This document shows positions 10,202 to 18,936 of a stretch of 64,000 nucleotides of DNA, one piece after another. The stretch lies in the NCBI GenBank assembly GCA_023138835.1, contig JAGLOP010000004.1, positions 62,001 to 126,000 on the forward strand, read 5' to 3'. Position numbers and translations under genes: made by a program. Position 1 is the stretch's first letter, and every line of letters starts with the position of its first letter. This DNA is from Arcobacteraceae bacterium (GTDB lineage: Bacteria; Campylobacterota; Campylobacteria; Campylobacterales; Arcobacteraceae). Under the pieces are notes generated by a model. The model saw only the letters and a list, made by a program, of their open reading frames with translations, did no database searches and was not told the origin of the DNA.

Positions 10202-11337
10202 TGCTTATAGGTATTCCCAAAGAGGTAAAAACAGATGAGTTTCGTGTGGGAGCAACACCGTCTAATGTAGCTTTACTTATTGGGGATGGTCATAAAGTAT
10301 TTGTTCAAAGCGGTGCCGGAGAGGGGAGTGGGTTTGGTGATAAAGAGTATAAAGATGCAGGTGCCAAAATAGTATCCAGTGCCAAAAAGGTATATGAAAA
10401 AGCTGCATTGATTATTAAAGTAAAGGAACCACAACGTTGCGAGTATGATCTTTTAAATGAAACTCATACTTTGTTTTGTTACTTACACTTAGCACCACTT
10501 AAAGAATTAACTTCTGTACTAATTGAAAAAAAAGTTTTAGCAATAGCTTATGAAACAGTAGCAATACCTGCACAAAATCAACTTCCACTTCTAAAACCAA
10601 TGAGTGAAATTGCGGGGAAGATGGCTCCAATAGTTGCAGCATATCATCTTAGCCGTTATCAAGGCGGTGAGGGAGTACTTATAAGTGGTGCATCTGGGGT
10701 AGCACCCGCAAATGTTTTAATAATTGGTGCTGGAAATGCAGGATTTAATGCAGCTAAAATAGCTTCTGGGGCGGGTGCAGATGTAACTGTAATAAATCGT
10801 TCTACACCAAAACTGGAACAACTGCAAAATATTTTAGCTAATATTAAAACATCAGTTTATTCGCAGAAGACACTTAATAAATTATTACAAGATGCTGATA
10901 TTGTGATAAGTACTGTGTTGATACATGGTGGAGCTGCAACACCAAAATTAATAACTCGCAAGCAGTTAATGCAGATGAAAAAAGGAAGTATAATAGTAGA
11001 TATTACTATTGATCAAGGTGGTATTTGTGAGACATCACGACCGACAACCCATACAAATCCTGTTTTTATAGAAGAGGGAGTTCTTCACTATTGTGTTGCA
11101 AATATGCCTGGAGCGTATCCAAAAACAGCTACGGTAGCTTTGACCAATGCAACACTTCCATATATTAGAAAACTTGCAAATGAAGGAATTATCAATGCCA
11201 TTAAAAATGACCCTTCTCTTGCTTTTGGAGTCAATATTTTTAAAGGAGTTATTACAAATTATGCCGTTGCACAAGAACTTGGTTTTAAGTTTAAAGCACT
11301 AGAAACAGTATTAAAAAATATTAATCTAAGAGAGTAA
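10201..11337 (+). CDS. ald: Alanine dehydrogenase
   Basis: Interconverts L-alanine and pyruvate with NAD. The N-terminal MLIGIPKEVKTDEFRVGATP is classic. K and H residues of the active site sit in KVKEPQ and LHLAP, and the NAD-binding Rossmann motif is VLIIGAGNAGFNAAKIASGAGADVTVINR. The C-terminal family segment is MPGAYPKTATVALTNATLPY. The ATG at 10201 is chosen over one 9 bases upstream because the protein then starts as known family members do. Supplying pyruvate to the upstream E1/E2 complex is the likely role here. Confidence 0.93.
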   Translation: MLIGIPKEVKTDEFRVGATPSNVALLIGDGHKVFVQSGAGEGSGFGDKEYKDAGAKIVSSAKKVYEKAALIIKVKEPQRCEYDLLNETHTLFCYLHLAPLKELTSVLIEKKVLAIAYETVAIPAQNQLPLLKPMSEIAGKMAPIVAAYHLSRYQGGEGVLISGASGVAPANVLIIGAGNAGFNAAKIASGAGADVTVINRSTPKLEQLQNILANIKTSVYSQKTLNKLLQDADIVISTVLIHGGAATPKLITRKQLMQMKKGSIIVDITIDQGGICETSRPTTHTNPVFIEEGVLHYCVANMPGAYPKTATVALTNATLPYIRKLANEGIINAIKNDPSLAFGVNIFKGVITNYAVAQELGFKFKALETVLKNINLRE

Positions 11338-11338
11338 A

Positions 11339-12580
11339 ATGGATTTACATATAATTGAAGAAAGAATTTTATTCCTTAGCCCATTTGTAAAAGAGGTGGT
11401 AGTTGTTATTCATGATGGATATCCTTTTGCTTTAATCTATCCTGATTTTGAAGCACTTAAAACAGCCCATATTATAAATATTGAAAGTGAAATCCGCTGG
11501 TATGCAGTTGAACTTTATAATATGGAGGTTAAGGAATCCCAAAAAGTGCGTGGATATAAAATTTATCTTGAACCTTTGCCTAAAACTAAATCGAAAGAAT
11601 TTGATATTGCAGTAATAAAAGAGCAAATCAACAATAATAAAGAATCCAATACAACAATAGAAGAAGAACCAGACAGTGATCTTTATAAAGCTCTAAAATC
11701 TTATATATTTGCATTAAGTGGTACTACAGTTCTGCCATCTTCACATATAGAACTTGATCTTGGGCTTGATTCCCTCAATTATGTTGAACTATTTATATTT
11801 ATAGAAAAAAGTTTTGGAGTTTATATTGATGAGGTAATATTCTCAAAAATTATGACAGTACAGGCATTATACGAATATGTCAGACAGCATCAACGACATT
11901 TTAATCCAACTAAAATCAAATGGAAAACAATTTTAGATGAGCATATATCCCAAAAGCTTATCTATTCACCATTTATCATATTTGCCTATAAAATACTTTT
12001 ATGGCCGCTGTTTAAGCTTTACTTCCGTTTTGAGATCAAAGGACAGGAACATATTCCATCATCTTCTTGCATCATAGCACCTTCACACCAAAGTATGATT
12101 GATGGTTTTTTAATGGTTGCTTCTTTACCTTATAATATTTTAAAGCAAAGCTTTTTTCTGGCTTTTAAAGGTGTATTTGGCACAACTCTGATAAATCCAT
12201 TTGCAAAGTATGGTCAAACGATTTTAATAGATTCTAATCATAATCTTAAAAACTCTATGCAGCGTACAGCCTTACCTTTAAAAGCTGGAAAAAATGTTGT
12301 TATTTTTCCAGAAGGTGCCAGAACTCGTGATAGAAAACTGTTAGAGTTTAGACCATTTTTTGCAATGCTTTCCAAAACCTATAAAGTACCTATTGTTCCT
12401 GTGGTAATAGATGGGAGCTTCGAAGCGTTAAGAGCAGGTATGCTTTTTCCTAGACCTAAAAAAATAAGAATTACTTTTCTTAAACCAATCAACTCTGATG
12501 AATTAAGTTATGATGAGATAACTGTGCTTGTAAAAGAGGCGATTGAGAGTGAAATTAAACGCAATCCAATCTCACTTTAA
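11339..12580 (+). CDS. Three-domain protein: AMP-ligase C-terminal-like, ACP, PlsC acyltransferase
   Basis: A 413-residue protein of unusual architecture. Residues 1-105 resemble the small C-terminal domain of acyl-AMP ligases (repeated beta strands, PLPKTKSKEFD near the end) with no adenylation core. Residues about 115-185 are a carrier domain with the phosphopantetheine serine in LGLDSLNYVE (S145). Residues about 205-413 are a PlsC-type glycerolipid acyltransferase with HQSMID (HX4D, H250/D255) and FPEGARTRD. The acyltransferase probably moves an acyl chain from the fused carrier to a lipid at the membrane. It starts 2 bases after ald. The domain assignment for residues 1-105 is the weakest part. 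Confidence 0.75.
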   Translation: MDLHIIEERILFLSPFVKEVVVVIHDGYPFALIYPDFEALKTAHIINIESEIRWYAVELYNMEVKESQKVRGYKIYLEPLPKTKSKEFDIAVIKEQINNNKESNTTIEEEPDSDLYKALKSYIFALSGTTVLPSSHIELDLGLDSLNYVELFIFIEKSFGVYIDEVIFSKIMTVQALYEYVRQHQRHFNPTKIKWKTILDEHISQKLIYSPFIIFAYKILLWPLFKLYFRFEIKGQEHIPSSSCIIAPSHQSMIDGFLMVASLPYNILKQSFFLAFKGVFGTTLINPFAKYGQTILIDSNHNLKNSMQRTALPLKAGKNVVIFPEGARTRDRKLLEFRPFFAMLSKTYKVPIVPVVIDGSFEALRAGMLFPRPKKIRITFLKPINSDELSYDEITVLVKEAIESEIKRNPISL

Positions 12581-13840
12581 TACACTTTTAACCTCTTTGG
12601 CAATCTTTTTTTCATCCACAAAAAAGAGTAAAACAGCCCCTAGTATAAAGAAAATTGCCACAGAAGAGATAGCAACTCGAGAACTTCCGCTATAAAGTGC
12701 AACCAAGCCAACCACCAATGGTCCTAATATTGCGGCAAATTTACCTAAAAAGTTATAAAAACCAAAAAATTCCGCGGCATGATTTTTGGGAATCATTTTT
12801 GAGTAATATGAACGGCTAAGTGCTTGAATACCACCTTGAACCAATGCAATCATAAAAGCTAGTATATAAAACTCATATATCTCATCCATATTTACTGCAA
12901 AGAAGATAATAAATAAATAGATACCAATAGCTAAAAGAATTGCTTTTTTTGTATCCCAGTATTGTGCCAGTTTTGTAAAAAGTAAAGTAGCTGGAAAACC
13001 GACAAACTGGACAATAAGCAGTGCAAGGATTAGGTTGTTGGAATCAAAACCAAGTGCCATACCATAATCGACTGCCATCCGTATAATAGTATCTACTCCA
13101 TCAATATAAAGCCAGTAAGCTATTAAAAACAAAAGCAGACCTTTAAGATGTGCTATTTTATTGAATGTGGCTTTAAGTCTAAGATAGCCTTGCTTTATCG
13201 GTGATGCATCTTGTACATTTTTTTCTTGTTTTTCATGAACAAAAAAGAGTAATGGAAGTGAAAAAAGTGTCCACCACAGTGCCACGCTTACAAATGAGAC
13301 TTTGACGGCTTCTATTTCATTTTGCAAACCAAACAGTGTGGGATCTTGCAGCATCCAGACATTAAGACCAAATAGAATTCCGCCACCCAAATAGCCCAGT
13401 GCAAAACCTAATCCAGAAACAAAATCAGCATTTTTGTCACTTGAAACTGAAGGAAGAAGCCCGTCATAGAAAGTATTTGAGCCCATAAAACCGATATTAC
13501 CCAGCACATAAATAAAAGCCGCCATCTGCCATTCCCCTTGGTTTACCAGTGCCAGTGCAGCACTCATTAAAATACCAAGATAAGCAAATAAAAATAAAAA
13601 GCGTTTTTTTAACGACCTTACATCAGCGATTGCACCAAGCAGCGGTGCTATGAGTACAATAATAAAACTTGATATGGAATTGGCAAAACCAAGCTGTGCA
13701 GTACTTACTGTTACATCAGCATCTGCACTGTAGTAGGATTTGAAAAAGAGAGGAAAAAATCCTGCCATTACTGTAGTGGCATAGGCTGAATTTGCCCAGT
13801 CGTAAATTGCCCATGAGTATATGTTTTTTTTATTAACCAT
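12572..13840 (-). CDS. MFS transporter, UMF1/Atg22-like family
   Basis: A 422-residue protein with about twelve transmembrane helices. The opening YSWAIYDWANSAYATTVMAGFFPLFFKSYY is the signature of the UMF1 (Atg22-like) branch of the major facilitator superfamily. The conserved loop RSLKKRFLF after helix 2 is present. Substrates of bacterial members are unknown; the fungal relative exports amino acids from the vacuole. The gene converges with the acyltransferase gene, with 9 overlapping bases, and is divergent from the glycerophosphodiesterase gene across 34 bases. Confidence 0.82.
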   Translation of the reverse strand: MVNKKNIYSWAIYDWANSAYATTVMAGFFPLFFKSYYSADADVTVSTAQLGFANSISSFIIVLIAPLLGAIADVRSLKKRFLFLFAYLGILMSAALALVNQGEWQMAAFIYVLGNIGFMGSNTFYDGLLPSVSSDKNADFVSGLGFALGYLGGGILFGLNVWMLQDPTLFGLQNEIEAVKVSFVSVALWWTLFSLPLLFFVHEKQEKNVQDASPIKQGYLRLKATFNKIAHLKGLLLFLIAYWLYIDGVDTIIRMAVDYGMALGFDSNNLILALLIVQFVGFPATLLFTKLAQYWDTKKAILLAIGIYLFIIFFAVNMDEIYEFYILAFMIALVQGGIQALSRSYYSKMIPKNHAAEFFGFYNFLGKFAAILGPLVVGLVALYSGSSRVAISSVAIFFILGAVLLFFVDEKKIAKEVKSVLK

Positions 13841-13874
13841 TGATTATTCTACCAAATATATGATAAAATGAAAG

Positions 13875-14645
13875 ATGAATTTTTTAGAACTTTTTAACAA
13901 ACATGGTCTTATTGCAGCTCATCGCGGTGCTCGTGCAATATGTCCGGAAAATACAATGTCAGCTCTTAAGTCCAGTATTGGACACTGTGATTTTATTGAG
14001 ATTGATGTGCAGTTAAGCCGTGACGGTGTTGCTATTATTATGCATGATGAAACTTTAGAGAGAACTACAAATGTTGCTAAAATAGATGCTTATAAAAATC
14101 GTATACCATACAGGGTTTGTGATTTTACTTTTAAGGAGTTATCCTCTCTTGATTATGGAAGTTGGTTTTACAAAGATGATGGGTATACTCATAGCGAACC
14201 ATTGCTTAGTCTGCATGACGCACTTCATTTTATCAAAAAACATCAACTGTTTTTAAATATTGAGATTAAAGATATGCACAAATATTTTGATGATGAATAT
14301 GTTGTCTCAACTATTCTTAAAGAGATTGATGATTTACAAATTCAAAATCTTATTTTGCTTTCATCCTTTAGACATGAGTATCTCTCATTATGTAAAAAAA
14401 AGATGCTAAATATCCCAACAGCTGTTCTAGTAAAAAATAGACATCCTTCCTCTTTAATAGAATATCTAAATACTTTACAAGCAGATGCCTACCATCTCAA
14501 TGATGAACTTGTTGATAAAGCAACTGTTGCAAAACTGCAAGAAGCCGGTTTTTTTGTCAATGTTTACACCGTAAATGATCTAATAAGGCGAGAACAACTC
14601 TTTAATATGGGAGTAAATGGAGTTTTTAGCGACTTTTTGGAATAA
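13875..14645 (+). CDS. Glycerophosphodiester phosphodiesterase, cytosolic UgpQ-like
   Basis: Hydrolyses glycerophosphodiesters to glycerol 3-phosphate and an alcohol. The metal and catalytic residues are in AAHRGARAICPENT (general acid/base His), FIEIDVQLSRDG (Glu, Asp) and IMHDETLERTTN (second His). FLNIEIK contributes a further Glu. There is no signal peptide, so it should act in the cytoplasm like UgpQ. Length is 256 residues. The leader is very short: the nearest TAAAAT (13864-13869) lies 5 bases from the ATG, so the transcript may be nearly leaderless or the promoter lies inside the divergent gene. Confidence 0.88.
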   Translation: MNFLELFNKHGLIAAHRGARAICPENTMSALKSSIGHCDFIEIDVQLSRDGVAIIMHDETLERTTNVAKIDAYKNRIPYRVCDFTFKELSSLDYGSWFYKDDGYTHSEPLLSLHDALHFIKKHQLFLNIEIKDMHKYFDDEYVVSTILKEIDDLQIQNLILLSSFRHEYLSLCKKKMLNIPTAVLVKNRHPSSLIEYLNTLQADAYHLNDELVDKATVAKLQEAGFFVNVYTVNDLIRREQLFNMGVNGVFSDFLE

Positions 14646-15257
14646 TCATGGTTGTTTTTTAGTCTTATTTATTTGAGAAAAAAGATCTTCGGTAGTAACC
14701 GCAGAATATGGAGAAATATCCAATTTGGCACTTTGAAGTGCTTCTGCCGTCCATACATTGCAAGTATTAAATATATGGTATGTTTTTGATGAGAGATAGA
14801 AAAAACTGTTTGGGTAAAGTCCAACGCCTTGTCTTATGATTTTATCATCTTTTTTAGAAAAAGAGTTTTCTATAAATATTGATAAATTTGTGAACCCCTC
14901 TTTTGATATAGTGATTTTTACAATATTTTCTTTGGAAAATTGGTTTAGTTCATACTGTGTAACAGCTCTAATATGAAGAACACTTGCCGTAGGAATAAGT
15001 GCTGCCTTAAGTGTCAGCCAAATTGATGGGTCTGAATTTTTATAAAAATCTTCATCACCCCATCCAACTTCTATATATTTAAACTTTTTAAATAAAGGCT
15101 CTATATCCCAGATTGAACTGTTTATATCATCTGTTTTGACAATAATACCAGCATGCCATCCATAATTTACGACAAAAATATCTTTATGTTGATTGGCAAA
15201 AACTAAGTTACCATGAGCTAAAAATACCATTAATATCGATAATATAAATTTTTTCAT
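14646..15257 (-). CDS. DUF2459 family secreted protein
   Basis: A 203-residue protein with an N-terminal signal peptide (KKFILSILMVFLAHGNLVFA), so it is exported. The body has the DUF2459 hallmarks YGWHAGIIV near the start and YIEVGWGDEDFY, followed by the LHIRAV strand and the late NTCNVWTAEALQSA segment. The conserved His and Cys positions resemble a papain-like (NlpC/P60-like) fold, but no function is established for the family. It converges end to end with the glycerophosphodiesterase gene. Confidence 0.75.
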   Translation of the reverse strand: MKKFILSILMVFLAHGNLVFANQHKDIFVVNYGWHAGIIVKTDDINSSIWDIEPLFKKFKYIEVGWGDEDFYKNSDPSIWLTLKAALIPTASVLHIRAVTQYELNQFSKENIVKITISKEGFTNLSIFIENSFSKKDDKIIRQGVGLYPNSFFYLSSKTYHIFNTCNVWTAEALQSAKLDISPYSAVTTEDLFSQINKTKKQP

Positions 15258-15472
15258 AAATAATTATACCAAATTAAATAGTTAACTGCCGTTATAACAC
15301 AACTTTGCCACAACATTACTATACTATGTCAATAAGTAAGTTGGTTACTTGCTTATATGTAGAAAGAAAAGGTCAATTGTTTCCTCCTTTGATTTGATAG
15401 CTACATTAAGTTTAAAATAATTACTATTTAATTGCCAAACACACTAAGCATACCGTATTTGGCAGTTAAAAA
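15258..15472. other. Non-coding 215-bp gap bounded by inverted repeats
   Basis: No convincing gene. A 9-base inverted repeat, TTAACTGCC at 15282-15290 and GGCAGTTAA at 15461-15469, bounds about 188 bases. The right arm also forms a hairpin, TGCCAAA at 15433-15439 with TTTGGCA at 15458-15464. A third stem, AAGTAA-gttgg-TTACTT, is near 15336. It could be a remnant of a small inverted-repeat element or simply a set of transcript-end hairpins. Confidence 0.35.
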
Positions 15473-16135
15473 TTAGTGTTTATCAGGGATATCTTTCCTT
15501 TTAAATTTTAAAATAGTTGCTACTACAACAAATAAAATTAATAATATATATGGAGCATAAGAACTGGCTTGATGCAGTAAATATATTATCTCTTTTAAAA
15601 AATACGTCCATACCAATATAGCTAAAGATGTACCGCTAAGTACTATAAATATAGTGATGTAGTGTCTAATCCCGATTAAATATCCAATAATAGAACCAAT
15701 GACTGGACCAGTCATCCAAAAAGGGAACCAGACAAATATAAATAATCCATATTTACCATACTTATCAAAAAACTTTTTATATTTCAGTTTTTGTTTTTCT
15801 ACATTTAAAGTCATATTTTTTATAAATTTTATATTCAGTGACCTATTCCAACTTAACACAAATAAAGGATAAATTATCATAACCATTATAAATTCAATAA
15901 CAATATTCATTAAAACAATCGCTAAATCACTAAACTGGGCAGTATAACCATATGATATACCTGCTGCCCTGCCAAAAAAGAGGTTTGCAGCAGTCATCCC
16001 CACCAAATTATTTGCATCAGTTACGGAAAACAGATATAAGTTTATAATACTAATTACATAGCCAAAAAGTAATAGTACTCCAGCTATAAATATTTTACCT
16101 TCTTGTGTTGATATAAATTCTTTTATCTTAAACAT
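15473..16135 (-). CDS. Small multidrug export-like membrane protein (Sm_multidrug_ex)
   Basis: A membrane protein of about 220 residues with five or six hydrophobic helices. The pattern NLFFGRAAGISYGYTAQFSDLAIVLMNIVIEFIMV, then YPLFVLSWN and FDKYGKYGLFIFVWFPFWMTGPVIGSIIGYLIG, matches the small multidrug export family (DUF-like, function poorly shown). The ATG at 16135 is taken as start; a TTG at 16168 would add 11 residues but would sit inside the ATPase gene. The gene overlaps the 3' end of the P-type ATPase gene by 8 bases, so the two are cotranscribed. Confidence 0.65.
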   Translation of the reverse strand: MFKIKEFISTQEGKIFIAGVLLLFGYVISIINLYLFSVTDANNLVGMTAANLFFGRAAGISYGYTAQFSDLAIVLMNIVIEFIMVMIIYPLFVLSWNRSLNIKFIKNMTLNVEKQKLKYKKFFDKYGKYGLFIFVWFPFWMTGPVIGSIIGYLIGIRHYITIFIVLSGTSLAILVWTYFLKEIIYLLHQASSYAPYILLILFVVVATILKFKRKDIPDKH

Positions 16136-18824
16136 AAAGTTTTTTATCAACAAACCTTTTAATCTCAACTACAAAAAGAACACAAAAAGAGATAACTATA
16201 ATCTGTAACCAAGTTTGTAACTCTAAACCCTCACTTTTAAACAAAGTATTCATAAACCCTGCATGTGTAAATGTAATTTGGAAAAATGACATAAAAGCGA
16301 CACCTAAAAGTAAAAATTTATTATTTAAAATATTAGTTTTAAAAATTGATGTTTCCAATTCTTTACAACTAAATAGATAAAACAGTTCAACAAAAACAAA
16401 TATATTAACAGCAACTGTTCTTGCATATTCTATACTGTGTCCATTTGAAAGTGCATAGTTGAACATAGCATAAGATGCTATTAACATATAAAAACCAACA
16501 ACAAGCATCTGTACAACAATGTTTTTTGTCAATATTGGCTCTTTTGGATCTCTTGGTTTCCTCTGCATTATATTATTTTCACCAGCTTCAAATACAAGCA
16601 TAAGACCTAAAAAGATTGCTGTTGACATATTTATCCATAAAATTTGAACCGGCAATATTGGCAATGTAATACCTAATACAATAGCTACTAATATCACAAG
16701 TCCCTCCCCTAAATTTGTAGGTAATGTCCAAGTGATAAATTTAATAAGATTATCAAATACAGTTCTTCCTTCTCTAATAGCATGAGCAATAGAACTAAAG
16801 TTGTCATCACTTAAAATCATATCAGAAGCTTCTTTTGCTACTTCCGTACCACCTTTACCCATAGCTATACCTATATCTGCTTGTTTAAGTGCCGGTGCAT
16901 CATTGACACCATCACCTGTCATAGCAACTATCTCACCTCTTGCTTGCAGTGCATCTACTATTCGTAGTTTTTGTTCCGGCTCAACTCTAGCAAATACTTT
17001 TACTGTTGCTACTTTTTGGATAAGTTGATTGTCTGTTAATTTAATAAGTTCAGCTCCTGTTAAAACAGAATCTTCAAATGAGGCATTTTCATCTACAATA
17101 GACATCATTTTGGATATAGAAAAAGCGGTAAGAACATGGTCTCCTGTAATCATAATGACATTAATACCAGCTTGTATAGACTCTTTAACAGCTTCTATAG
17201 CTTCTGGTTTTGGAGGATCCATCATAGCTTGAAGACCTAAAAATATAAATTTATCGTTAAGTAACTCATCTTCTATTTTATTAGAAATTACAATTTTTTT
17301 AGCGATTGCCAAGACTCTTAATCCCTTAGATGCATACTCTTCTGCCTGTTTTAGAATCTTATCTTTGTTGATTGTTTTTATTTCATCATCAATCATCTCA
17401 AAATCACAAATATCCAATGTTTTTTCAATAGAACCTTTTAGATACAATACATTTTCATTGGTTTTTGTATCCTTATTTATTGTTGCCATATATTGTCTAT
17501 CTGATTCAAAAGGTAATAAATCAACTCTTGGATATGTTTTATTTAATGTATGTTCATTACACCCGCCTTTTAGTGCACTTACTATCAATGCACCCTCTGT
17601 AGGATCTCCATTTATACTATAATGTTCATTTTTATTTACCAGATATGATTCATTACATAAATATCCAGCTTCTAAAACTTCCATTAAATTTTTATTTACA
17701 GACTCTAGAACTTGTCCATCTTCCAGCAAATCACCCTTTGGTATATATCCATTTCCAGTGATATTATATAAATGGTTTGAACAAAATATATTAGTAACTG
17801 ACATTTTATTTTGTGTCAGCGTTCCTGTTTTATCTGAACATATAGTTGTAACACTTCCCAAAGTCTCAACAGCGGGCAATTTTCTAATAATTGCATTTTT
17901 CTTAGCCATACGACTAACCCCAATAGCAAGGGTAATTGTAACCGCAGCCGGTAACCCTTCGGGAATCGCACCAACAGCTAAAGCGACTGAAGCCATAAAG
18001 GTATCTACTGCACTATTGTCTCTTAAAACCCCAATAGCAAATGTAAATGCTGAAAGTGTTAATATAACATATAATAATATTTTACTAAAAGATGATATTT
18101 TTTTAGTAAGAGGTGTTTCCATAGCTGTTGTAGAGTCTATTAAGTGAGCTATTTTACCAAGTTCTGTATGTTTGGCAGTTGCTATAACTATACCTTTTGC
18201 TCTTCCATAAGTTACAAAAGTACCTGAGTAAGCCATATTTTTTCTATCGTTTAATATCAGTTCTTCTTCATGTGTTGATATATTTTTTAATACAGGGAGT
18301 GATTCACCTGTAAGCATTGATTCATCAACTTTTAAATCTTTACTCTCAACAAGTCTTAAATCAGCAGGTATTTTTGAGCCGGATTCAAGCAATACTATAT
18401 CTCCAGGGACTAAATCAACAGAAGATATCTTTATCTTTTGACCATCTCTTATTACTACAGCTTCTGTATCCATCATATTTTTGAGTGATTCTATAGCTTC
18501 TTGGGCTTTTACCTCTTGTATATAACCAATAATTACATTGATAATAACAACAGCAAAGATAACTCCACTATCTATCCATTCGCCTAAAAAACCTGTAATT
18601 ATTGATGCACCTAAAAGGATATATATCAACGCATTGTGAAACTGCATAAAGAATTTTTTCAGTTTGCTGTCTTGTTTCTTTTCTTCTAAGATATTTTTAC
18701 CAAAATATTCTTCTCGATGTTTTATGCTAAGTGGTGCTAAACCATTAACAATATCACTTTCAAATAAGTCAATGATTTTATCATTGTCTAAACTATGCCA
18801 GTTTTGTCCCATTAAGTGTTGCAT
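16128..18824 (-). CDS. P2-type cation-transporting ATPase
   Basis: An 898-residue ATP-driven cation pump of the inner membrane. It has an N-terminal cation-ATPase domain, the TGES loop (MLTGESLPV), PEGLP in helix 4, the phosphorylated aspartate in [13 protein letters not shown] (about D331), and [17 protein letters not shown] in the hinge. It resembles Ca2+/Na+ P2 pumps overall. In helix 6 the sequence [11 protein letters not shown] has alanine where SERCA-type calcium pumps have the ligand Asp (NxxTD), so calcium specificity is doubtful. It is followed by a small exporter gene overlapping its 3' end. AAAGG just upstream of the ATG is the ribosome site. Confidence 0.88.
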   Translation of the reverse strand: MQHLMGQNWHSLDNDKIIDLFESDIVNGLAPLSIKHREEYFGKNILEEKKQDSKLKKFFMQFHNALIYILLGASIITGFLGEWIDSGVIFAVVIINVIIGYIQEVKAQEAIESLKNMMDTEAVVIRDGQKIKISSVDLVPGDIVLLESGSKIPADLRLVESKDLKVDESMLTGESLPVLKNISTHEEELILNDRKNMAYSGTFVTYGRAKGIVIATAKHTELGKIAHLIDSTTAMETPLTKKISSFSKILLYVILTLSAFTFAIGVLRDNSAVDTFMASVALAVGAIPEGLPAAVTITLAIGVSRMAKKNAIIRKLPAVETLGSVTTICSDKTGTLTQNKMSVTNIFCSNHLYNITGNGYIPKGDLLEDGQVLESVNKNLMEVLEAGYLCNESYLVNKNEHYSINGDPTEGALIVSALKGGCNEHTLNKTYPRVDLLPFESDRQYMATINKDTKTNENVLYLKGSIEKTLDICDFEMIDDEIKTINKDKILKQAEEYASKGLRVLAIAKKIVISNKIEDELLNDKFIFLGLQAMMDPPKPEAIEAVKESIQAGINVIMITGDHVLTAFSISKMMSIVDENASFEDSVLTGAELIKLTDNQLIQKVATVKVFARVEPEQKLRIVDALQARGEIVAMTGDGVNDAPALKQADIGIAMGKGGTEVAKEASDMILSDDNFSSIAHAIREGRTVFDNLIKFITWTLPTNLGEGLVILVAIVLGITLPILPVQILWINMSTAIFLGLMLVFEAGENNIMQRKPRDPKEPILTKNIVVQMLVVGFYMLIASYAMFNYALSNGHSIEYARTVAVNIFVFVELFYLFSCKELETSIFKTNILNNKFLLLGVAFMSFFQITFTHAGFMNTLFKSEGLELQTWLQIIVISFCVLFVVEIKRFVDKKLYV

Positions 18825-18911
18825 AATAAACCTTTTTGGATAATATTTTAGATTATTGTAACATAGTTTTGGTACAGAAAAATAGTTTTGTATTTATTAT
18901 TTGAAATTTGA

Positions 18912-18931
18912 TACAATATAGTTACGAAGGT
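18912..18931 (+). promoter_or_regulatory. Candidate promoter and RBS for the receiver-kinase gene
   Basis: TACAAT at 18912-18917 (five of six bases of TATAAT) lies 20 bases before the ATG at 18937, with GAAGG as ribosome site. No good -35 hexamer is present. It drives the first gene of the signalling island, divergent from the P-type ATPase gene. Confidence 0.4.
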
Positions 18932-18936
18932 AAACT

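Noticed and set aside
15326-15397. A 23-codon open frame in the 215-bp gap
   Set aside because: Too short, no ribosome site and no recognised similarity.
17758-18147. Open frame opposite the P-type ATPase gene
   Set aside because: It mirrors the conserved ATPase core and has no ribosome site or recognisable domain; several such frames oppose this gene.
18830-18852. Sequence similar to the shared promoter element upstream of the receiver-kinase gene
   Set aside because: The likeness (CTTTTTGGATA) needs gaps, and the bases are explained by the AAAGG ribosome site of the divergent ATPase gene.
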